A stretch of 64,000 nucleotides of DNA. Origin: Camarhynchus parvulus. Taxonomy: Eukaryota; Chordata; Aves; Passeriformes; Thraupidae. Positions 21,381 to 31,834 of the stretch are shown here, one piece after another. The position numbers and the translations under genes are program-made. A model generated the notes under the pieces. It ran no database searches. It had not been told where the DNA came from and saw only the letters and a list, made by a program, of their open reading frames with translations. Every line of letters starts with the position of its first letter. The stretch's first letter is position 1. The stretch spans positions 5,556,501-5,620,500 of the forward strand of contig NC_044600.1 in the NCBI RefSeq assembly GCF_901933205.1. Direction: 5' to 3'.

Positions 21381-22630
21381 TTTTGGGGAGAAGAGAATGG
21401 CACGTGGGGAGCTTGGAAGAACTGTGGCACTTGGGGACATGGCTGTGCCTGCTGTGGCAGCAGGTCCTTTGGCACTGCTGTGGGGCTCCACAGAGCTGCA
21501 GCAGCATTGATGGCTCTGTTTCATGGCTCTGCTGAGTGTCAGGAGAGAGGAGAGATGGCAGCAGCTTGATTTTCCTGAGAATGATCCATTTAGAGAGCGA
21601 TGGCTCAGCCAATCCTTTGGGAAAAGCCCGGGGGCCTACGTGCAGCCACAAGTGTTATTGAGACTTTCAGCTCCGACACCAGCTCCCATCCATCACTCCT
21701 GCCTGGCCTTCCCAGGGCCCCTCCTCCTCCTCCCACAAATATTGCCGGAGCAAACTCCACTGGCCCTCCCAAGGTCCCTGTTCACCTGTTGCCTGACACC
21801 CTCCAGGCTCATTCTCTGGCGTTGGAAGGGTTAAATCCTGCCTGCCCCGAGGCCACGCTTCACTTGATAATGTCATCAGCTGGTGACAGTGTTAATGAGG
21901 GGATCAGGTGCAGGAGGAGGCTGCATTACCCTGGAGAGGGATGAGTTGTGTCCGGAAGAGCCAGAACTGGATACGTGGAATGATTGCACCAGAGATGTCC
22001 TTCCTCCCCCCCTTGCTTCTCCCCTCTTGTTCATGAACCTCTCCCCTTCCTCCTCCTCCTCTGTGCCACTTGGGGTTGTGTCCCTCCAGGGAAATGCAGC
22101 ATCCCTGGATGGTCCCTGCGGCACAGAGGTGGTGGCAGTGCCGTGGCAGTGCCAAGCCAGTGCCACCACCCCGTTGTCCCTCCATCCCTCCTGCTGTCCC
22201 ACACCAGTGCCATCCGCTGTCCCCCTCCTGTGCCATCCCTGCCACTCTCCTGCTTGTTTGGGAGTTTTTTCTATATCTATTTAAATCCCTGCATCTCTCC
22301 AGGATGAGCTCCAAGCTCCATCCACAGCTCCTCCCTCCCTGTCCCCCAGTGCTCCCAGACAGGCAGGGAGTGCTGCGCTGGGGAACTCACTGCTGGGAGT
22401 GCTGCTGTCCCCTCTCTGAACCTGGGTGAAGCCACCCTGGGCTTTTTCCATCTGGCTCATCCAGGTGGGAGGTTTGTGAGGATGGTGGTGACTTGGGACA
22501 CTCCCCTGGGAGCTCCTGGGACAGAAAGTGGGATCTGGGCAGGGGAAGCAGGAGAGGAGACAGGAGCAGCTCTTGCTCCCTCCTGCCCATCTGTACCTGG
22601 TGTTCCAGAGCCACCTGAAGACCTCCTCAT
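21381..22630. other. unique noncoding stretch
   Basis: No gene recognised. (TCC)-rich short runs lie at 21,718-21,735 and 22,045-22,066. GATAATGTCATCAGC near 21,866 is a brief GATA-bearing patch. GGGAGTTTTTTCTATATCTATTT at 22,260-22,283 is A+T-rich. Confidence 0.5.
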
Positions 22631-22730
22631 TCCTGGAATTTCCAAGCACACTGGAAGTTGTCCCTTGCCATGGCAGGGGTCCTTTCCAACTAAAACCATT
22701 CCCTGATTCTGTGATTCCATGATTCCATGA
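22631..22730 (+). mobile_element. CR1 LINE 3' end
   Basis: CTGGAAGTTGTCCCTTGCCA, GGCAGGGGTCCTTTCCAACT and a tail of three octamer-like units (CTGATTCTGTGATTCCATGATTCC, read in parts). The tail is among the best preserved here. Confidence 0.87.
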
Positions 22731-23684
22731 AAAGCCCAGGAACACTGAATGGGAAGTGCCCCTGGGGCTGTCCCAGGCTCTGAGGCTGTGACAGGGACCC
22801 CTCAAACCTCCTGCAGAGACCTCCCAGCATCACTGCCAGGGGACCCTGCTCCATCAGCAGAGCAGGGAGACAGCAGCAGCAGGAGAAGTGGCTTCCAAGT
22901 ATGAACTGGAGCAGGCTGGATAAGTCCCAGCAGAAATCCCCGAGGAGCCCTTGGAGGGTGGGGAGGGAGAAGAGCAGGCAGGAGAGGCTCTTGTGCAAAT
23001 GATGGATTTAAATAAACAAGCAGCAGGCAAAGGGCAAGATTGGAGAGCTCCTTCAGTTGAGGTTTCCATGAGTGCTTGCAAGGGTACACAAACCAGGCCA
23101 GCACAAGGAGTTTGTCCCAATTTTCCTCATTCTGCACTTTCCCAATAAACATCTCAAGGCAGGACCCTTCAGTGGATGGGGGTCGGTGGGGACAGCAGGG
23201 ACTTCTCGCATTGTTATTGATTGTTTGTGTTCTGCTGGTGCTGGGAGAGCTTTGCTGGGGTTGCCCAAGGAAAAATAAGCTTTTCCAAAGAGGTATTTAA
23301 CGACCCAAAGTGCTGCCATGGCCTCACCACCTCTCCTGCTCTCTCCACCCTTGGCTGTGCCTCCTGCATCCCTTGGGATCTGCTGGCAGTGGGGACACAG
23401 CAGCGTCCCCTCTCTCCTTCCCCTGGGCACCATTAGGGCTTCACCCACATCCTCCCCCTGGTTTGGGGACCCTGTTGTCCAGTCCTGCTCCTCATCTTCT
23501 CGCTGTCCCCTCTCCCTGGGTTTGGGGGATGTTTTCCTGCTCTGGGGGTCCCGAGAGCCGTGTCCACGGGCACTGACCCTGGGGAGACTGACACAGAGGG
23601 TTGAGTGGGGGGCAGGAATGGGGTAACCAAGCCTGGGAAGTGCTTCTCATTGGAGCCAGGCTGCCCTGGCAGCCAATCTCAAGT
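22731..23684. other. unique noncoding stretch
   Basis: No gene recognised. AATGATGGATTTAAATAAAC near 22,998-23,017 holds an AATAAA-type hexamer. An A+T-richer patch lies at 23,125-23,155. Confidence 0.5.
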
Positions 23685-23830
23685 CATTGCAGCTTCCTGG
23701 CTCTTCTCACCCTGTCAGTTATTAAAGATGGCCCCCAGTTCCACCAACATGAGGAATTTTTGCTCAGGGAGCAGGACAGACAGATTTTAACTGAGCTACT
23801 GCTCCCCAGACGTGTCCTCTGCCCAAGAAC
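23685..23830. promoter_or_regulatory. candidate conserved noncoding element
   Basis: GTCAGTTATTAAAGATGGCC, AACATGAGGAATTTTTGCTC and CAGACAGATTTTAACTGAGC sit in a balanced-composition island 300 bases upstream of the larger candidate at 24,130. The two may belong to one element. Confidence 0.3.
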
Positions 23831-24129
23831 ATCCTATTTCCATCATCCTTTCACCACCCTTTTCTCCCCATCTTCCCCCTTCCCTACTTGGTTACAAACT
23901 AACTTAGAAATCTCAAGCTCCGCAACAGCCCCTCATTTTTAATTGCTATTCTCCTCTCTCCCCCAGACCTGCCGGGCTTTGCTGACACTCTCGGCATCCC
24001 AAAGAGACTCGAGGAGAAGCTGAAACCTCGGTGGTGAGGGGGCCGTGCCCACCTCCCCCGGTTCCCACACTCCCAACACCTCCGGATCCTTCCCGGCTCC
24101 CGGTTTGGTTTCCCCCGCGCTGCCGGCTT

Positions 24130-24560
24130 CTCCCGGCTCGTCTCGCAGACAGCTGTGATGGATCAGTGACAAGCTGCCTTTGTGTCCTCCTCTTGCACAA
24201 CAATAGATACTCCTGTCTGTTTATACAAGTTTGAATTTGTCCCTATAAATACGGGGTGGAAGAAACAGTAGACTATAGATTGCACCCTGACAGCTGAAAG
24301 ATTAAGGGAATCCATTAACTAAACCAACTGCCTGGAAATCTTATGCAGAACATACACCTGAAAGCCATTACTGCTGTCCTGTCATGCTGCTTTATCTCTT
24401 TATTTAGGACCCTTTTTGTTTGGTTGAGGGGTTGCTGTTTTTTCTGCTTTTTTTTTTTCCCCTCTAATAATGTAAACTTGTTCTGGAGTAACAGAGGAGC
24501 CCTTGATGAAGTATCTAAGTATTTTCTGCTGAAGAATTTATGAACTCGGAGCCAGCACTG
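24130..24560. promoter_or_regulatory. strong candidate conserved noncoding element
   Basis: More than 400 bases of A+T-balanced, non-repetitive sequence lie between C-rich flanks. Motifs include AGACAGCTGTGATGGATC (MEIS/TGIF-like with E-box), CACAACAATAGATAC (SOX-like), TATAAATA at 24,244-24,251, CTGACAGCTGAAAGATTAAG and CTCTAATAATGTAAAC. A T10+ run splits it near 24,450. It reads like an ancient enhancer; a TATA-driven transcript start is also possible. No coding pattern is seen. Confidence 0.45.
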
Positions 24561-25085
24561 TCCTTGCCAGATCCCATGGAGCGGGAGGGGAGGGGGCACT
24601 CGCCTGTCTCGGGGTTTGTGCAGTGAATGGCCTTGGCTCGGGTTTCCCCGCACTGAACTGTTTGCTTTGCTCTCATGGGCGACTCTGCCTCACTTCAATC
24701 TCTGGCTGCACTTAACCTTTTTTCACCTGAATTCTCTCCCTCCCTGCCTCCCTCCCCACCCCTCCCTGCTTTCCAAAGCCCACCCTTCAAGTTCACGAGT
24801 GCAGCAGTCGCTCGGCTCTGCCGGAGCCGGGCGGGATCCTGGCTCTGATACTGTTTAAGTCTTTTTTTTTTTTTTCCTGCCGGTCTATTCAGGAATGCAC
24901 ACAATGCCCGTCTCCATAGTGCCCGTGCAAGCTCCTTGTCTCCACCAGCACCACGCCCGCTCCTCCCCGCTCAGCGCTGGGCGGGTGCGAGGGCTCTGTC
25001 TGCACCTTGCCGGGAGCCAAAACTAGGGAAGGGAAGGGAAAAGCAGAGACCTGCAGCTCTTCTGAAGTGAAAGTCATTTCAGACT
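24561..25085. other. unique noncoding stretch
   Basis: No gene recognised. A T-rich run (T13) at 24,863-24,875 follows a mildly CpG-rich part (GTCGCTCGGCTCTGCCGG) near 24,806-24,830. Confidence 0.5.
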
Positions 25086-25310
25086 GACAGAGAGCTTAGA
25101 GGGGAGGTTGGGAAGGAATTCTGCCCTGCGAGGGAGGTGAGTCAGGATTCCCAGAGGAGCTGTGGCTGCCCCACCTCTGGAAGTGTCCAAGGCCAGGTTG
25201 GACGAGGCTTGGAGCAACCTGGAGTGGTGGAAGGTGTCCTTGCCCATGGCAGGGGGTGGGACGGGATGGGCTTTATGGTCCTTTCCAACCCAGACCATTC
25301 CATGATTCCA
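25086..25310 (+). mobile_element. CR1 LINE 3' fragment
   Basis: GGTTGGGAAGGAATTCTGCC, CAGAGGAGCTGTGGCTGCCC, CTCTGGAAGTGTCCAAGGCC, TTGGAGCAACCTGGAGTGGT and GGTCCTTTCCAACCCAGACC, ending CCATTCCATGATTCCA. Confidence 0.93.
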
Positions 25311-26902
25311 TTCTGAGCCTGAGGAGCACTGGGAGCGCGGAGCCTCTCCCACTCCCACCCAACAGGACAGGTGCAGCTGCAGGGGTGTGCACAAATCACC
25401 GGTTGGCTTTTGGAAGCTGTTTGCCTGGGAAAACAGGGGTTGAAACCCCCTCGTTCCCCTTTTTCCTCACCTCACTTCCCCTCTCCCAAGGCAGGAGAGG
25501 CAGAGCCTCTCCAGCAGCACTGCAGCATTACCGATGTGACCTTGCAGTTACCAAATGATTTCTGCCCGACGTTCTCAGGCTGGACCTTTGTCTCAGAGGG
25601 TGACATTGAGCATCCAGCTCCTTCCACTGTCATCTCGGTTTGAAATCCCAGGATGGGGCAGTGGTGAGAAAGCTTTCCACAACCTCAGCGGTTTTGTGCA
25701 GGCTCTCCCTGGGCGGGAGGTGACCCCCCTGTTGCAGAGCCCCCGCTCCGTGCCCATGGTGAGTGATTAATGCTGTCCCCAGGCAGGAATAAAGTTTCAG
25801 GAGCTGCTATTGTCAGGGGAACAGGAGCGACTCCCATCCCGCTGGACAGATAGTAACCCTGGCAACGGCGGATACACCGGGAAAGGGCCGGGAGGGCTTG
25901 GTGGGCAATGGGACACGGGGGGAGATCCCATTCAAGCCCAATCCTGGGTGTCACTGAGATGTGAAGGATTTAAAAAGAGGGTTTCAAAGTTGAGGCAGCT
26001 GCAGATAAGATGGGGAATTTTCGTTTCTCTCTCCCTCTAAGTTTGTCCAAATTCCCATTCAATGTTGCTGGGCTGGATCCTGTCTCAGGGTGGATTGTGC
26101 CCTCTGGGACTCCTCTGAGCTGGGAGAGAGATGTTCCTCAGCAGCTGGGAGAAGTCAGAAAGGAGTTTAGGGATGGAAAGGCAGGAATGAAGGATGGGAG
26201 AATGCAAGTGAAGCAGCTGCAATTGTGGAAAATCCTGGATGAATCCACAAAAGAAAACCCACCGGTTTCATGAGGCTCTGGGTTGCTGGAAGGGTCCCTG
26301 TCCCTGCTCCGTGGCTCTGCAAAAGCACTGAAAATGTCCTGGAGCACCTCTGCCAAGTGCTGTGGGGAGCTTTAAGCTGGGAAGAGCCTGGATGAACAGC
26401 CGTGGGTGCACCATCAATGGCTTCTGCTTGAAAGTTGTCTCTGGGTCTTCCACCAAAGGATGGATGTGTTGGAAGGTGCTTGGAGACCTTTGGTGAGCTT
26501 TGGGAACAGCTCTGAGTGGACATCCACTGACCATCAGTGGGTCAAGGCTTCTCCTGGAAGTGTCCATGCGTTTTTAGGATGGGATGGGTTTGTTTGAGGG
26601 CACAGATGACATTTGGGGTTGGCTGGGGAGCTCCAGGAGAAGCTCAGCCTCACAGCTAGGTTCTCCAGCATGGAGATGCTCCAGGGAAGAATCTTTGGTG
26701 GTCCTTCCTCCAGACCAACCACCAGCTGCCCTGGAAGGTGTTTTCCACCTGGGAGAAGACAGAATGGACTGGAGATGGAAAGATGAGCTCCGTGCTGCCA
26801 GAGGACTCACCTGTAAATCTGATTGTGCCAGAGAGGGCTCCATGTGGATCGGGCTGGTTTGGGATGTGCTGGGGGGAAATGGAAGAGGTCGGGAGAGCCG
26901 GG
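25311..26902. other. unique noncoding stretch
   Basis: No gene or interspersed repeat recognised, apart from the X-box at 25,853. Plus-strand frames of 70-100 codons look random. Short A+T-richer parts lie near 25,775-25,815 and 25,965-26,060. Confidence 0.5.
25853..25866. promoter_or_regulatory. RFX-like X-box
   Basis: GTAACCCTGGCAAC fits the two-half X-box layout (GTNRCC, short spacer, RGYAAC). CpGs follow immediately (AACGGCGGATACACCGGG). Confidence 0.4.
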
Positions 26903-26915
26903 GTTGCCAGGCAAC
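26903..26915. promoter_or_regulatory. near-palindromic RFX X-box
   Basis: GTTGCCAGGCAAC is a perfect inverted repeat of GTTGCC around one central base, the strongest X-box in the window. It is followed by ATTGGGAAGATAAATCCC and ACAATAATGG. Confidence 0.45.
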
Positions 26916-27419
26916 ACTCTCTGTATATTGGGAAGATAAATCCCACAATAATGGAAAGAAGGGATCCTTTCCTCGCTTGTTGTTTGTTTCTCTCTTTCTC
27001 TGTGGTTCAGCTCGCTTGGATCCCGCTGCAGCTCCAGGGAACAACATGACCTTTTCATGCTCCAAAGGACCAAGAGGCTTATCCTTGGTGATGAAAACTG
27101 GGATTTTTGGATCTGCTGGGACAGAGGGCTGGTGGAGACAGGCACGCCTGGTTTTGGGAGGAAAAGGGATTGTGGGAAAAGCCAATTCCTTATCTCCGGA
27201 CACATCCCACTCATGTACCACTCGCTTTTGGCAAACATTTGTGTGTTTGCTCTTTCCCTGTCTCCAAGGAAGCATTTTGTGGTCCCTGCTCTGAACGGGG
27301 GCTGAGGCTGGTGTTGGGCTCTGCCTGGATTGGGGTTGCTCCGTCAGCACCAGGTGACTGATTCCATCCCTCTGATCCCATCCCTCGTGATTCCTGCTCA
27401 AACACAGCTGGAGCGCCGA
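26916..27419. other. unique noncoding stretch
   Basis: No gene recognised. Plus- and minus-strand open frames overlap here (up to 275 codons on minus, 26,574-27,401) without any domain or repeat pattern. Confidence 0.5.
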
Positions 27420-27620
27420 GCACCCTCAGCGAGCTGTTTGCAATCAGCCAAGAAAAAAGCCGGCAGACAAGTCTCCCGCTCCGGGTGTTTAAACACTTCC
27501 CAACAACAAGAAAAGCTGGAGGAAATTGCGATGATGAGAGCGACCAGAATTGGAGGCTTAATTTATCCCATCTATCATTTGCTCCAACTCGTTCAGCCAG
27601 CTCCATTTTCCATCAGGGCT
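27420..27620. promoter_or_regulatory. candidate conserved noncoding element
   Basis: TTGCAATCAGCCAAGAAAAA, GTTTAAACACTTCCC, AAATTGCGATGATGAGAGCG and GAGGCTTAATTTATCCCATC. CpGs are retained (GCGAGC, CGCTCCGGG, GCGATG, GCGACC) although local GC is lower. Confidence 0.35.
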
Positions 27621-27776
27621 TTTCAGGGATGCAACAGGGATGAGGAGGAGACAGATGAAGTAGGATGAGAATCCAGGTTGGGGAACATTTGCTGAGCACA
27701 CTGCTGTGGCAGTGCCCATCGTCCTGACCTGGACTGGCAGCATTCTCTGCTCCCGGGAAACCTCCATCCCTGGGAA

Positions 27777-27845
27777 TGGTGACCTTAGCTCAAAGGTTAG
27801 ACTCGATCTTGGAGGTGTTACCCAACATTGATGATTCTATGGTGA
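27777..27845 (+). mobile_element. CR1 LINE extreme 3' end (first copy)
   Basis: GGTGACCTTAGCTCAAAGGTTAG-type sequence, GATCTTGGAGGTGTTACCC and ATTGATGATTCTATG. The ATTCTATG octamer is intact. Confidence 0.75.
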
Positions 27846-27969
27846 GAAAAACCCCAAAGAGGGGTGGTTTCTCTTCCCACCACTGCTCTCCCCGCCCATC
27901 AGGCAGAGGAACCAGGCCCAAGCCATGGGATTCTGGTGCTGCTCCTGGGAATCCTGCCATCCCTGGGAA

Positions 27970-28038
27970 CTGTGACCTTTGCTCAAAGTTTGGACTTGAT
28001 CTTGGAGATGTTTTCCAACATTAATGATTCTGTGGAGA
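27970..28038 (+). mobile_element. CR1 LINE extreme 3' end (second copy)
   Basis: The same segment is duplicated: GTGACCTTTGCTCAAAGTTT, GATCTTGGAGATGTTTTCC and ATTAATGATTCTGTGG. Its identical context with the first copy shows it arose by duplication of the host sequence, not by a second insertion. Confidence 0.75.
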
Positions 28039-28159
28039 GGAAAACCCCAAAGAATGGTGGTTTCTAACCCCACCACCCCTCTCCCCATCCATCAGACAGA
28101 TGATCCATCCCAAGGCTGGGCTGGAGCCATCGGATTCTGGAGCTGCTGCTCCTGGCTCT

Positions 28160-28300
28160 GCTCGTTTTCATCTGCAATTAGCTTGGAGCAGCATGGTAAA
28201 TATTTCATACCTTAGAGCAAAGGTTGTTTAATTTTTCATTCTCTTAAAGCTGCTCATGAATGTTTTACGGAGCTGATCTCCTTGGCTAGAATGGGAATGG
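28160..28300. promoter_or_regulatory. candidate conserved noncoding element
   Basis: GTTTTCATCTGCAATTAGC, GGTAAATATTTCATACC, GGTTGTTTAATTTTTCATTC and GCTCATGAATGTTTTACGG. TAAATATTT is forkhead-like; CAATTAG is a homeodomain core. Confidence 0.35.
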
Positions 28301-28399
28301 GAAAGCACAAGAGAGATATCCTGCAGCTCCAGGCTTGGGAGTGTATCCAGTGACCCCTCATCCATGGAGGATCTTAATTGAAGGTGCTGATGAGCCCGA

Positions 28400-28520
28400 C
28401 TGGAGCAGGATGTTGAGCAAAGCATCTTTACAGAATCTGCTGCCACATGAAATAAATGCCTCCAATATCCCTCTCCAATCCTATTTATCACAGCAGGAAT
28501 TAAATTGTCCTGTATTCCAT
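28400..28520. promoter_or_regulatory. candidate conserved noncoding element (weak)
   Basis: TCTTTACAGAATCTGCTGCC, CATGAAATAAATGCCTCC and CTATTTATCACAGCAGG, then GGAATTAAATTGTCC. It lies about 100 bases past the previous candidate and may be part of it. Confidence 0.25.
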
Positions 28521-29216
28521 GGACTCAGCAAGAGGACAACCCCCCAGCTCATGTGTCATGGCACTTTTTCCTCTGGGGTTTTTGGGAACTCACTTTAAGT
28601 TCCACCATTGCTGGCGCCTGCCAAAAATGCCATTTCCTGAAGCTGTTGCACCTTCTCACTGACATGTGGAAGGTTAGAGCCATGCAGGGGCTTAGAACCA
28701 GGTTTCTTCCAACCCAAACTGAGTTTCTGGATGACTTCCTTGTTTCTTCTTCATTTCTTTCTCCGGGAAAAGAAAGCCGAGAGCAGCTCTGTTTGTGACA
28801 TTTGCCACCCAGGCTTTCCATTCCGGATACCACGGAATTCCCCGGACTCAGATCCTTGCCTGCCTCCCTGCAGGATGAGCTGAGGGTGCAGTGGGTTGGA
28901 TGAACCCAAATTAAGTCTTCAGGAAGGGACTTGGGGAATTTAATCCCAGCTGGGAACTCAAGCATGCAGGATGTGCTCCCACTGCTGCGTTCCCTCCCTC
29001 TGCCCACATCCTCTGGCACTTCAACAGGAACAGATTCCCAAAGCCTTTAGCACCCATGCACTGGAGCAGCTCCTTCCACTTGCATATTGCCAACCTGTTT
29101 TTATTGCACAGCCAGGCTGGAATGCACAGAGTCCTGGCAGGGAGCAGGTTTTTTGGAAGACTTCCTTGGAAAAAACTCCCTTTTCCTTCTCCCTGCTTTT
29201 CCCTTCCTGAGGTAGA
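28521..29216. other. unique noncoding stretch
   Basis: No gene recognised. Around 28,662-28,730, GGTTTCTTCCAACCCAAACTGAG-like sequence weakly resembles a CR1 3' end but lacks enough of the family order to be called. Confidence 0.45.
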
Positions 29217-29342
29217 AGCCCCATGCCTGGAAGCGCTCGAGGCCAGGTTGGACGGGGCTTGGAGCAAACTGCTCTGGTTGAAGGGTTTGGACCAAGTGGC
29301 CTTGAAAGGTCTTTTCCAACCCAAATTATTCCGTGGTTCCTT
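29217..29342 (+). mobile_element. CR1 LINE 3' fragment
   Basis: CCTGGAAGCGCTCGAGGCCA, GGTTGGACGGGGCTTGGAGC, AAACTGCTCTGGTTGAAGGG, GTGGCCTTGAAAGGTCTTTT and CCAACCCAAATTATTCCG. The CTCTGGTTGAAGG block marks a different CR1 subfamily from the GGGACAGTGGAAGGTG type. Confidence 0.88.
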
Positions 29343-29532
29343 TCCCACACTCGCAGCAGCTCTGGGAAGAGAAGGGATGGCAGAGATGTCCTCCCAAACC
29401 TCTTCCAAACCTGTTCCCTGTCCTTGCTGAGCTGCCTTATCCGGGGCACATCCCTCAATCCAGTGCTCTCTGCTGCAAACGTTTGGAACTCCTTTTCCTC
29501 TGCAGAAGTGGAGGAACACATGTGAAAGATGG

Positions 29533-29735
29533 GGGGAAAAGAAAGGAGTAAGTAGGATAAGGGGAACAAAAAGGAGGAATATACACGTTAGAGGGAAGGA
29601 AAAGCAGGAATACACCTGATAAGGGACAAAAAAAGGAGGAATACACATGATAAAGGACTTAAAAAGGAGGAACACACACGATAACAGGCACAACAAGGAA
29701 GGAATACGCATGACAAAGGACAATTACCAGGAGTA
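29533..29735. repeat. A-rich minisatellite, unit about 32 bp
   Basis: Six or so imperfect copies of AAAAAGGAGGAATACACATG followed by ATAAAGGACTT recur roughly every 32 bases. They vary in the ACACATGATAA part. The purine strand carries nearly all the G and A, so the array is strongly strand-asymmetric. Confidence 0.88.
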
Positions 29736-30784
29736 ATGAATTGCCTGAGATCTCTTATCAGATCTCTTATCTCCTTTTTTCTTCACCTTCCCTTGTTTGG
29801 GACCTGCCCAAGTGGATTCCCTGTATTTCAGCTCCCACACGGATGATACTCACAGGCTGTCTGTCTGTCCCAGGGCAGTTTGGGGTGACGTGACAGACTT
29901 TCACCAGGTTCAGGGGTGGTTTCTCCATCAAATTCCAGCAGTCTGGACACCCAGGGATAACCAAATTCCTCATCTGAGTTTGATTGCTGCCCAAACCAGG
30001 AATTCAGTCCTCCCTTCCCATGTCCCAAGCCACACTTTTAACACAGAACTGCAAGAAAATCCCCGTGGAAAAGTTATCCAATGAATGCTGCAGCTGGGAT
30101 GAGCTTTCCTGAGCCTCTCCTGGGCCCTTGGAACCAGCATTTGGTGGTTCTGTCACAGAAGGACTTTGGAGAGAGTTTTGTGGTGGTCCCTCCCTGATGG
30201 CCTGAATCCACATGGGATGGAGGTGACAGCAGGAGGGATCACCTCGGGATGGAGGTGACAGCAGGAGGGATCACCTCGGGGTGGGAGCAGGGATGCTCTG
30301 AGGTCTCACCATCTGTCCCCGCTCCACACGCTGCTCAGGGACACGAGGAGCAGGAAATGTCACACTCCCTCTTTTGTGTGCCCAGAGCTGCCACTTGTGT
30401 CCCGTTCAGAGAATTCCTAGTGTAATCTGCACTCGGATTTCCATTCTTTTCCCTGGAGCGGGAGCAGGTAATCAGCCCTGGAGCTCTGAGCTGCTGGGAT
30501 TTGGCAGGGAGGCTCTGCTCTTCTCCTGACATGAAATTTGGGATGCAGGTGATGGTTTGGGATGCAGGGTTTAGGGACAGCTGGATCCACACCGTTGGCA
30601 CAAGGAGCAGGGACCCCGGGTTGGGCAAGGAGAGGGGACCAGCCCGTTCTGACACCTCCCACCACCGATGGCACATGGAGCTGAATCAGATGGCAGAGCC
30701 AGCAGAGCTTTGGGAACACTGACCAGGAATTCCTAATGAATGAAATCACCCCGTGGCACCTGGTGTGGCATCTGCAACCTGCTC
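29736..30784. other. unique noncoding stretch
   Basis: No gene recognised. The part at 29,750-29,780 repeats AGATCTCTTATC twice. A small tandem duplication at 30,216-30,286 is listed separately. Confidence 0.5.
30216..30286. repeat. 32-bp tandem repeat, just over 2 copies
   Basis: GGGATGGAGGTGACAGCAGG plus AGGGATCACCTC occurs twice, identical in both copies, then begins a third time as GGGGTGGGAGCAGGGATG. Near identity of the first two copies suggests a recent slippage event. Confidence 0.9.
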
Positions 30785-30925
30785 CGTGTGTGCTTTCCAT
30801 GAATCCATTAATTAGGGGCTGAGTCTGGGAGCGACATTAACAAATCATCAGGATGCGTTTGTCTGTGCTCCCTCTGAAAGCTCCCATTTGGAAATGTGAT
30901 TAGGATCGGATCGTTTCAATCAGTG
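30785..30925. promoter_or_regulatory. candidate conserved noncoding element
   Basis: TGAATCCATTAATTAGGGGC, GCGACATTAACAAATCATC, GGAAATGTGATTAGGATCGG and CGTTTCAATCAGTGACCG. It is dense in ATTA and GATTA cores, with retained CpGs. Confidence 0.38.
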
Positions 30926-31767
30926 ACCGAGGAACACGGAATCCCTGTCCTCCCTCTCTGCCTGAGTGATGCAGGCACACGGCCTTGGATTCAGGCAGCT
31001 CTCCATAACCTTTTCCTGGAAAATCAAAGGAATGGGGGTGTGAGGGGCTCGTCTTCTGCAGGGCTGGGACACCTCGTCCAAAAATCCCTTCGGAAGATTC
31101 AGCTCATGCTGGGCTTGAGCAGCAAAAAGGGAAGATAAAGGAGTCAAAGACAATAAACAGGAGGACAAAATGCTCTGGAAGGCGGTGAGGAATGTAGGTG
31201 GTGGTTTAGTGTGACCTGGGATCTCCAACAAACAATTCAGCAGCAGGGAATGGTTTCCCACCAGGAGGCTTCCTTTAGTGCTTGTCCCAAATCATCCTCA
31301 CCCCAAACGCCAGCGCAGAGCCCTCTGAGGAGGGACAAACGCTCTCATCCGAGGAGGAACAAACACTCAGATCCAGACCAGATTTTTTACTTCACCTCCC
31401 CTGCCTGAAAATCTGCTGCTCCCAAAGTGTCAGACAGGGAAGAGACTCCCCTTTGTCTCTTCATTCACTGGGAAGAATCCATCATCCAACATTTTTCACC
31501 TGCCTCAGTCACAGGTAAATCCCACACCAGATTTTTTTTTTGCACTCAAACCCTTCATGCTTCCTCTCACCTCCCTCGACGGGACAAATAAAGCTCCATA
31601 ATATGCAAAATCCCTGATTTTTTGAATTCCTTCCACTCCAAGATGTCTTTTGGCAAGGAGCCTCCTGCAGAAGGGATGAGCCCCATCTGTGCCAAAATGC
31701 AACTCAACCCCCCGCTTGCAGCCCTGCGTCGGATTTTGATCATAACTCTGCTTTGAATACATGGAAG
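30926..31767. other. unique noncoding stretch ending in a poly(A) run
   Basis: No gene recognised. A 24-base unit GAGGAGGGACAAACGCTCTC / GAGGAGGAACAAACACTCAG is doubled at 31,326-31,374. The last 200 bases contain ATAATATGCAAAATCCCTG and end at the A18 run, so a short retroposed transcript is conceivable, but no AATAAA lies in the usual place. Confidence 0.4.
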
Positions 31768-31789
31768 CATTAAAAAAAAAAAAAAAAAA
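31768..31789. repeat. poly(A) run
   Basis: An A18 run after GGAAGCATT passes into AGAGGAGGG. It is either simple-sequence expansion or the tail of a retroposed copy. Confidence 0.85.
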
Positions 31790-31834
31790 GAGGAGGGAAA
31801 GGACATTCAATGGAAAAACCAAGAGCTTTGAAAT

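Larger units (their letters stand above)
27765..28150 (+). repeat. 193-bp tandem duplication carrying CR1 3' ends
   Basis: Two adjacent copies start at 27,765 and 27,958 with CATCCCTGGGAA. Each contains a CR1-like 3' end (TCGATCTTGGAGGTGTTACC or TTGATCTTGGAGATGTTTTC, then CCAACATTGATGATTCT or CCAACATTAATGATTCT), then GAAAACCCCAAAGA and a CCACCACTGCTCTCC-like or CCACCCCTCTCCCC part. The copies differ at many sites, so the duplication is not recent. Confidence 0.85.

Noticed and set aside
26574..27401. Minus-strand frame of 275 codons
   Set aside because: No domain, no recognisable homologue, and an equally long plus-strand frame overlaps it.
28662..28730. Possible CR1 3' end
   Set aside because: Only TTTCTTCCAACCCAAACTGAG resembles the family; the preceding CR1 blocks are missing, so chance similarity cannot be excluded.
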